DNA from: a bacterium | GTDB taxonomy: Bacteria; Pseudomonadota; Gammaproteobacteria; Burkholderiales; Burkholderiaceae_C | Length of the DNA: 11,691 nucleotides | Direction: 5' to 3' | NCBI GenBank assembly: GCA_030824095.1 | Contig: JAVBYK010000482.1 | Coordinates: forward strand, 1-11,691 | Shown here: positions 6,548 through 11,691 of the stretch, piece after piece | Numbering within the stretch: the stretch's first letter is position 1 | Layout of the letters: every line of letters starts with the position of its first letter | Notes under the pieces: model-generated | Databases searched by the model: none | The model's input: the letters and a program-made list of their open reading frames with translations, nothing else | What the model was told of the DNA's origin: nothing | Translations under genes and position numbers: made by a program

Positions 6548-8742
6548 GCCGCTGCTCCCGCCAGGTCCAACACCTGATGCGCCTTGTACAGCGACGCATA
6601 GCGCCCGCCTGAACTCAACAGGCTGGCGTGCCCCCCCGCTTCAATCAACCGACCGTTCTCCAGCACCAGGATGCGGTCGGCCATGCGCAGGGTTGAAAGG
6701 CGGTGCGCCACCATGAACACCGTGCGCCCCTCGGCAATGCTTGCCATGTTGTCGTGGATCAATCGCTCGCTCTCATAGTCCAGCGACGCGGTCGCCTCGT
6801 CGAGCAGCAGCAGCTTGGGTTGGGTCGCCAGCGCACGGGCAATGGCAACCCGTGCCCGCTGGCCGCCACTGAGCTTGCCGCCGCGCTCGCCAATCACCGT
6901 GTCATAGCCCTCGGGCAAGTGCGCAATAAAGTCATGTGCCCCCGCCAGCTTGGCGGCCTCGATCACGGCATCCATCTTCAGACTGGGGTCTGCCAGCGCA
7001 ATGTTTTCCCGCACAGTGCGGTTGAACAGCAGGGTGTCCTGCCCCACCACGCCAATCTGGCGGCGCAGCCATGCGGTATCAACCAGATTCAGGTCCATGC
7101 CATCGATCAGAATGCGCCCACTGTCGGGCGAATACAGCCGTTGGATCAGCCGGGTCAGCGTGGTTTTGCCAGCGCCCGACACACCCACCAGGCCAATCAC
7201 TTCGCCGGGCCTGACATCAAAGCTCAGGTCCGTTAGCACTTCCGGCGCCTTGGGCGAGTAACGAAAACTCACATGCTCGAACGTGACCCGTCCCTGGATG
7301 GCCGGTGGCGTGGAGCGGTGCGGCTGGAACGCCGGCTCGGGTGATGCATCCATGATGTCCGCCAGGCGCTTGATGCTGACCTTCATCTGGGTGAAGTCCT
7401 GCCACAGGGAAGACAGCTTCAGGATGGGCGCGTTGACCCGACCACTGAGCATGTTGAAGGCAATCAGGCCCCCCACCGTCAACTCCCCGTCAATCACCAG
7501 CCTGGCACCCAGCCACAGCAGCACCACGGTCAGCACCTTGCTGGCCAGGTTGATGAACTGGTTCGTGGCATTGCCCATGTGGCCGCCCTCGAATGCGGTG
7601 TGCACATAGGCGGCCATGCGCCGCTCCCACTCGCGCTGCCATTGGGGCTCCACCGCATGACTCTTGAGCGTTTCCATGGACGTTACCGTTTCCACCAGAT
7701 AGGCCTGGTTCTCGGCGCCCAGGGCGAACTTGTCTTCCAGCTTCTTGCGTAGCAGTGGCGTGATCAACGCGGACGCGCCGAAGAAGATGGGCAGCGCCAG
7801 GATCACCACCAGCGTCAGCGTCACGCTGTAGTAGAGCATGACGGCCAGGTAGACGATGGCAAACAGCAAGTCCAGCCAACTCGTCAGTGCCTGCCCGGTC
7901 AGGAAATTGCGCGCATTCTCCAGTTCCCGCACCCGCGCCACAGTGTCGCCGCTGCGCCGGCTCTCAAAATACGACAGCGGCAAGTGCAGCAGGTGCTTGA
8001 ACAGCTTGGCCCCCAGTTCCACGTCCACCCGGTTGGTAGTGTGGCTGAGCAGGTAGTGGCGCATGGCACCCAGCACCACCTCGAAGATGCTCACGCCCAG
8101 CAGCGCCAGCACCATCACATCCAATGTGGACAGCGTGCGGTGGGTCAGCACCTTGTCGATCACCACCTGAAAGATCAGCGGCGTCACCAGCGCAATGATT
8201 TGCACGAAGAGCGATGCCAGCAGAATCTCCCCCATCAGGCCCCGGTACTTGCGCAGGGCCTGCCAGAACCACCCCAGTCCGAAGGGTTCCGCTGCGGGCT
8301 GCCCGGAGGCATCCGGGGTTTGCGGCACCGTTTGAGCCCGGGTTGCCACAATCCACTGCCCGGCAAACAGGCCATCAAACTCCCGCAAGCTGATCTTGCG
8401 GGGTTGTGGGTCCCCGGCCACCATTACCAGGGCGCCCTGTTCTCCCGCGCCCTGTTCCAGGTTTCCCACCAGCATCATGGAGCCATCCCGCATGGGCATG
8501 AGGGCTGGCAGCGCCCTGGCATCCAGATCCCTGCGCGGGCCGCTGCGCAGCGTCGCGTCAAAGCCCAGGGCTTGCAGCGCCCGAATCATCTCGCCCACAC
8601 CCAACGCCATGGCGTTGCCGTCTTTGTCAAAACTGGCGAACTGGTGTTCGAGCTGGTCGTTGTCAAGGTGGATGTGGTGGAGTTGCGTGTAAAGCCGCAA
8701 CATCTCCATGGCGCCGTAGGCGCCAGTGCTTGCCGTCGTCAT
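6544..8742 (-). CDS. Type I secretion ABC transporter with degenerate C39 domain (HlyB/LapB type)
   Basis: This inner-membrane exporter uses ATP to drive the substrate through the secretion tunnel. It has 732 residues, and HlyB-type proteins have about 710. An N-terminal C39-like domain (about 10-135) lacks the catalytic cysteine, so it should hold the substrate rather than cut a leader, as in HlyB. A six-helix membrane domain follows (about 165-440). The nucleotide-binding domain has Walker A GVSGAGKTT (520-528), a Q-loop at Gln568, the signature LSGGQ (624-628), Walker B LLLLDE (644-649) and the H-loop His680. All key ATPase residues are present. The ATG at 8742 is preceded by AGGGAAG about 9 bases upstream, in a 27-base gap after the stop of the giant repeat protein. 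That adjacency makes the repeat protein the probable substrate. The assignment is secure; the substrate is inferred from context. Confidence 0.96.
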   Translation of the reverse strand: MTTASTGAYGAMEMLRLYTQLHHIHLDNDQLEHQFASFDKDGNAMALGVGEMIRALQALGFDATLRSGPRRDLDARALPALMPMRDGSMMLVGNLEQGAGEQGALVMVAGDPQPRKISLREFDGLFAGQWIVATRAQTVPQTPDASGQPAAEPFGLGWFWQALRKYRGLMGEILLASLFVQIIALVTPLIFQVVIDKVLTHRTLSTLDVMVLALLGVSIFEVVLGAMRHYLLSHTTNRVDVELGAKLFKHLLHLPLSYFESRRSGDTVARVRELENARNFLTGQALTSWLDLLFAIVYLAVMLYYSVTLTLVVILALPIFFGASALITPLLRKKLEDKFALGAENQAYLVETVTSMETLKSHAVEPQWQREWERRMAAYVHTAFEGGHMGNATNQFINLASKVLTVVLLWLGARLVIDGELTVGGLIAFNMLSGRVNAPILKLSSLWQDFTQMKVSIKRLADIMDASPEPAFQPHRSTPPAIQGRVTFEHVSFRYSPKAPEVLTDLSFDVRPGEVIGLVGVSGAGKTTLTRLIQRLYSPDSGRILIDGMDLNLVDTAWLRRQIGVVGQDTLLFNRTVRENIALADPSLKMDAVIEAAKLAGAHDFIAHLPEGYDTVIGERGGKLSGGQRARVAIARALATQPKLLLLDEATASLDYESERLIHDNMASIAEGRTVFMVAHRLSTLRMADRILVLENGRLIEAGGHASLLSSGGRYASLYKAHQVLDLAGAAA

Positions 8743-8769
8743 TCTTGTCGTCTTCCCTATCGTTGTTGT

Positions 8770-11691
8770 CTAAGCGCCTTGAACCTCGTGCATCGCATTG
8801 GCCGGCACCGCCGGCACGGCGTCCTGCCAGTGGCCATCTGTCTGAATCGGTACATAGCCCAGCGGGGCCTGGCTGTCATCCACGCAGGTGTTGGCATATT
8901 GGTTGGCCAACAGCATCTGGCGCATGAACTCCGCCACCGGGTCGGCAGGCGGCAACGGAGGCAGATCCGGGTGGAGGAACGACTCCGGCGCTACGCCAAA
9001 GGCCAGCATGGCGTCATCGGTCCGGCCCGTGCTGCCATCGGTCCGTGTGAACGTGCTGGTGCCCACCACCGCCACACCCGACAGATGGCCGCTGGCATCG
9101 GGAGCCTCCGGCGTGGCCGCAGGCGCGCGCGCCTGCTCGCTCAGATCGATGTTGGCAATACCCAACTGGTCCAGCGTCAGGTATTCGCCCTCGTCGGTCT
9201 TGCCATCACTGTTCTTGTCTTCCCACACACCGAACTGGGCCCACCTAGCGTCACCCGCATCCAGCACACCGTTGTAGTTGGTGTCGAATGCACGCAAGCC
9301 CTGCAAGTCGGTCTTGGCACCCGGCACGTACTGCGTGAAAGTGAACTCGCTGGCGTTGCTGATTCTCTGGTCGCCATTGAGGTCAATGCCCAGCACCCCG
9401 CTGCCCGCTGCCGCCCATGCCACCTGGTCGGCCACACCGTCGCCATTCAGGTCAAAGCGCACGTTGGAGTTGTGGGTGGCGATGTAGCTTGGCGCACTAC
9501 CATCCAGGCCCAGCACAACCGGCGGCGCATAACCGCTGAAATCCATGGTGCTGCGCACCCCCGAGCCCACCGTGTAGCCAAAGCGCCAGATGTTGGAAAG
9601 ACCCCGGTCATCCACAACCTGCCATGAGGTATCAAAGGCATCCAGCGCGGATGGGCGTGGCACGTCGATATACCAACTGCTCTGCGTGGTGGTAAATATG
9701 TTCCACGGGATGCTGCTTGTCGCCGGCCCCGGGTCGCCAAACACGTGGTACGTGCCCCCCAGGTAGGTGATGGACACCAGACTGGTGTTGCCATCATCCA
9801 CCGCCGAGAAACTGACATCGCCAATGTCGAATGCGCCCGCCGGGGTGGTGCCCGTGGGGTAGAAATTGGCGTAGGTCACATTGACACTGGGATAGTGGTT
9901 GGGCGGCGGCGCCACCGTCACAAAGGCCGTAGCCCAGGTGGTGCCTCCATGCTGGTCGGTCACTTGGTACTCAAAACTGGCGGTTCCATTGAAGTTCACC
10001 GTGGGCGTGAAGCTGACCTGGCCGTTCACAATCGACACCGTCCCGTTGTTCGCGTTGCGCACACCACCCACCGTCAGGTCGGAATGCGGGTTGTCGATAT
10101 CCGTGTCATTGCCCACCAGTTGGTTGAAACCGATGGTTGCCGTGGAAGACGACGTCGGCGTATTGGTGTACATCGCAAACTGGTTGTCCACCCCCACCGG
10201 GTTGTCATTCACGGCCGCCACCTGGAACTGTGCTGAAACAGTGGGCGACACCGCCCCCCCGCTGTCGCGCACCGTGTATTCAAAGGACGCATTGCCGTTG
10301 TAGTTGGAGGTTGGCGTGAACACCACATTGCCACTGCCATCCAGCGACACGGTTCCATTGCTGGCGTTGCCCACCCAGGCAATCCCCAGGGCACCGTTGG
10401 CGTCCTCGGCGTCGCCATCGTTGGCCAACAGCGTGCCCCGGTCAATGTTGAACACCGCATCCTCGCTGGCGCCGTTCAGCGACTCCCCCTGGGCGTAAGG
10501 CGAGTCATTGACCGGCGCCACATTCACCGTCACCGTGGCCGCGTTGGACTCCAGCCCGGCCGGGTCCTTGACCCAATAGGTGAAGCGGGCCGTGCCGCTG
10601 AAATTGGCCGTGGGCGTGAAGACGATATTGCCGCTGGCATTCAGCGTCACCGTGCCCCCGGTTCCGGCGGCCACGCGGGCAATGGCCAGCTCGCTGGTGG
10701 CGTTGTCCACATCGGTGTCATTGGCCAAGAGCGCCGCCGCCGTCAAGGTGACCGTCTGGTCCTCCTGGCTGGCCACCGTCTCGCCACTGGCCACCGGGGC
10801 ATCGTCCGTTGAGCCCACCAGCACGGTGGCCGTGGCAGTTGCCGTGCCGCCCGCGCCATCGCTCACCGTATAGTCAAACGTGGCCGTGCCCGTGTAGTTG
10901 GCATCCGGCACAAACTCAACTGAGCCATTGCCCAGCAGGCTCACCGTGCCGTGCGAGGCATTGCCCACGGAGCCGATGGCCAGCGTTTGCCCATCGGTGG
11001 CCACATCGGGGTCCGTGTCGTTGGCCAGCAGCGCGGCCGGGGTCAGCACCAGGGTGGTGTCTTCGGCGGACGCAATGCTTTCGCCCAGTGCATCCGGCAC
11101 ATCGTTCACCGCGGCCACTTGCACCGTGGCGGTGGCAACGGCCGTGCCGCCATTGCCGTCACTTACCACATACTCAAAACTGCCCGTGCCATGGAAGTTG
11201 GCATCCGGCGTGAAGCGAATGGACCCATCCCCCAGCACGCTCACCGTGCCATTCTGCGCATGGCCCACAGCGCTGACCCGCAGGGTCTGGCCGTCGGTGG
11301 CCACGTCCACATCGGTGTCATTGGCCAGCAGCGTGGCCTGGGTGATGGTCAGCGCGCTGTCCTCGTTGGCGTTGCGCGTCTCGCCCAGGGCGATGGGCAC
11401 GTCGTTGACGGCGTTGATGGTGAAGCTGGCCACACCCGCTGCGCGACCGCCATCCTGCCCGGTGACCACATACGCAAAGCTGGCCGGCCCATGGTAGTTG
11501 GCCTCGGGCGTAAAGATGACCTCGCTGCCTGACAGCGTGACCGTGCCATGCTGGGCGTTGCCCACCTGTGCAATGCCCACCGCGTTGGTGTCGTTGGCCA
11601 GGAGCGTGGCCACGCTCACGTGCAGCACCGCTTCCTCCTGCGGATCGCTCAACAAGTCGTTGGCAGTGGTGGCGCTGTTCAGCGTGGGGGC
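8770..11691 (-). CDS. Partial giant secreted repeat protein, C-terminal 973 residues (cadherin-like/tandem-95, probable type I substrate)
   Basis: The frame is open to the right edge, so only the C-terminal part is present; a TTG at 11655 is internal. Six cadherin-like units of 99-103 residues (9889-11691) share the pattern EDxxLxxxxxxLLANDTDxD ... GTVS ... FTPxANxxGxxxFxYxVxD ... VNDxP, usual in large bacterial adhesins. A divergent beta-rich stretch follows (about 9455-9888), then a calcium-binding module with EF-hand-like loops (9184-9453). The tail (8770-9183) is Pro/Ala-rich and ends in ...HEVQGA; the last 60 or so residues should carry the C-terminal secretion signal. No glycine-rich RTX nonapeptides are visible. 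Only four lysines occur (10567-10569, 9313-9315, 9214-9216, 9199-9201) and one cysteine (8884-8886). Expected role: surface or released protein for attachment, biofilm or cell contact, exported by the transporter 27 bases downstream. An RTX toxin domain could still lie in the missing N-terminal part. Confidence 0.88.
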   Translation of the reverse strand, partial: APTLNSATTANDLLSDPQEEAVLHVSVATLLANDTNAVGIAQVGNAQHGTVTLSGSEVIFTPEANYHGPASFAYVVTGQDGGRAAGVASFTINAVNDVPIALGETRNANEDSALTITQATLLANDTDVDVATDGQTLRVSAVGHAQNGTVSVLGDGSIRFTPDANFHGTGSFEYVVSDGNGGTAVATATVQVAAVNDVPDALGESIASAEDTTLVLTPAALLANDTDPDVATDGQTLAIGSVGNASHGTVSLLGNGSVEFVPDANYTGTATFDYTVSDGAGGTATATATVLVGSTDDAPVASGETVASQEDQTVTLTAAALLANDTDVDNATSELAIARVAAGTGGTVTLNASGNIVFTPTANFSGTARFTYWVKDPAGLESNAATVTVNVAPVNDSPYAQGESLNGASEDAVFNIDRGTLLANDGDAEDANGALGIAWVGNASNGTVSLDGSGNVVFTPTSNYNGNASFEYTVRDSGGAVSPTVSAQFQVAAVNDNPVGVDNQFAMYTNTPTSSSTATIGFNQLVGNDTDIDNPHSDLTVGGVRNANNGTVSIVNGQVSFTPTVNFNGTASFEYQVTDQHGGTTWATAFVTVAPPPNHYPSVNVTYANFYPTGTTPAGAFDIGDVSFSAVDDGNTSLVSITYLGGTYHVFGDPGPATSSIPWNIFTTTQSSWYIDVPRPSALDAFDTSWQVVDDRGLSNIWRFGYTVGSGVRSTMDFSGYAPPVVLGLDGSAPSYIATHNSNVRFDLNGDGVADQVAWAAAGSGVLGIDLNGDQRISNASEFTFTQYVPGAKTDLQGLRAFDTNYNGVLDAGDARWAQFGVWEDKNSDGKTDEGEYLTLDQLGIANIDLSEQARAPAATPEAPDASGHLSGVAVVGTSTFTRTDGSTGRTDDAMLAFGVAPESFLHPDLPPLPPADPVAEFMRQMLLANQYANTCVDDSQAPLGYVPIQTDGHWQDAVPAVPANAMHEVQGA
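9184..9453 (-). other. EF-hand-like calcium-binding module near the C-terminus of the repeat protein
   Basis: Four acidic loops follow each other: DLNGDGVAD (from 9453), DLNGDQRISNASE (from 9384), DTNYNGVLDAGD (from 9285) and DKNSDGKTDEGE (from 9219). The last two match the D-x-N-x-D/N-G-x-x-x-x-x-D/E spacing of EF-hand loops. The overall order (VLGLDG, then DLNGDG, GVLGIDLNGD, LRAFDTN, FGVWEDKN, LDQLGI) resembles a module common near the C-terminus of type I secreted proteins. Its likely role is calcium-driven folding outside the cell. Confidence 0.75.
9889..11691 (-). repeat. Six tandem ~300-base cadherin-like repeat units
   Basis: Units divided at the VNDxP junctions are 11395-11691 (cut by the edge), 11095-11394, 10795-11094, 10498-10794, 10198-10497 and 9889-10197. 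Units two and three are both exactly 300 bases and share the block VATDGQTL; an ungapped hand comparison gives about 60% identical residues, the highest of the neighbouring pairs I compared. Unit six is the most divergent and ends in APPPNHYPS in place of VNDxP. The array probably continues past the right edge. Confidence 0.85.

Noticed and set aside
7984..9627. Long open frame on the + strand (547 codons)
   Set aside because: It runs antisense across the junction of the transporter and repeat-protein genes, both of which have clear domains. The translation is rich in His, Arg and Gln with no recognisable domain, typical of a GC-rich shadow frame.
8770..11691. Glycine-rich RTX nonapeptide repeats (GGxGxDxUx)
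   Set aside because: I searched the translation by eye and found only isolated GG and DG pairs within the cadherin-like units and EF-hand-like loops, not the tandem nine-residue pattern.
9889..11691. CRISPR-like or mobile repeat array
   Set aside because: The regular 300-base spacing comes from in-frame protein domains with no conserved short repeat and spacer structure.

Overview
The window is a GC-rich, densely coded stretch that looks like a betaproteobacterium, most likely of the family Comamonadaceae. The basis is the RlmB sequence style, the GC-rich codon use and one short AT-rich element resembling a dispersed repeat I remember from that family. The genus cannot be fixed from the sequence.

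Layout: on the + strand, positions 1-2142 hold the C-terminal part of a large ATPase/TPR protein of the type often fused to class III adenylate/guanylate cyclase domains; its start lies left of the window. Everything else reads on the - strand, so transcription runs right to left. In that order come: a very large secreted protein whose start lies beyond the right edge (8770-11691), built of ~100-residue cadherin-like repeats followed by an EF-hand-like calcium-binding module and a C-terminal tail; a type I secretion ABC transporter with a degenerate C39 domain (6544-8742); an HlyD-family membrane fusion protein (5216-6547); a TolC-family outer membrane channel (3868-5226); a HlyC-like toxin-activating lysine acyltransferase (3332-3871); the housekeeping rRNA methyltransferase gene rlmB (2511-3281); and a small predicted lipoprotein (2139-2498) that meets the ATPase gene tail to tail.

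The five right-hand genes form one complete type I secretion system packed with its probable substrate: gaps are 27 bases or less and three junctions overlap (4, 11 and 4 bases), so translation is probably coupled. The expected job is one-step export of the giant repeat protein across both membranes, with calcium-dependent folding outside. The unusual element is the acyltransferase at the far end of the operon. HlyC-type enzymes normally precede a pore-forming RTX toxin that they acylate on internal lysines. Here the visible substrate is an adhesin-like repeat protein with only four lysines and no glycine-rich RTX nonapeptides, and the enzyme carries Met where HlyC has its catalytic His. This gives a candidate lipid-modified giant adhesin or an unusual toxin system.

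No tRNA, rRNA, CRISPR array, insertion sequence or convincing intrinsic terminator was seen. No stretch longer than 300 bases lacks a gene.
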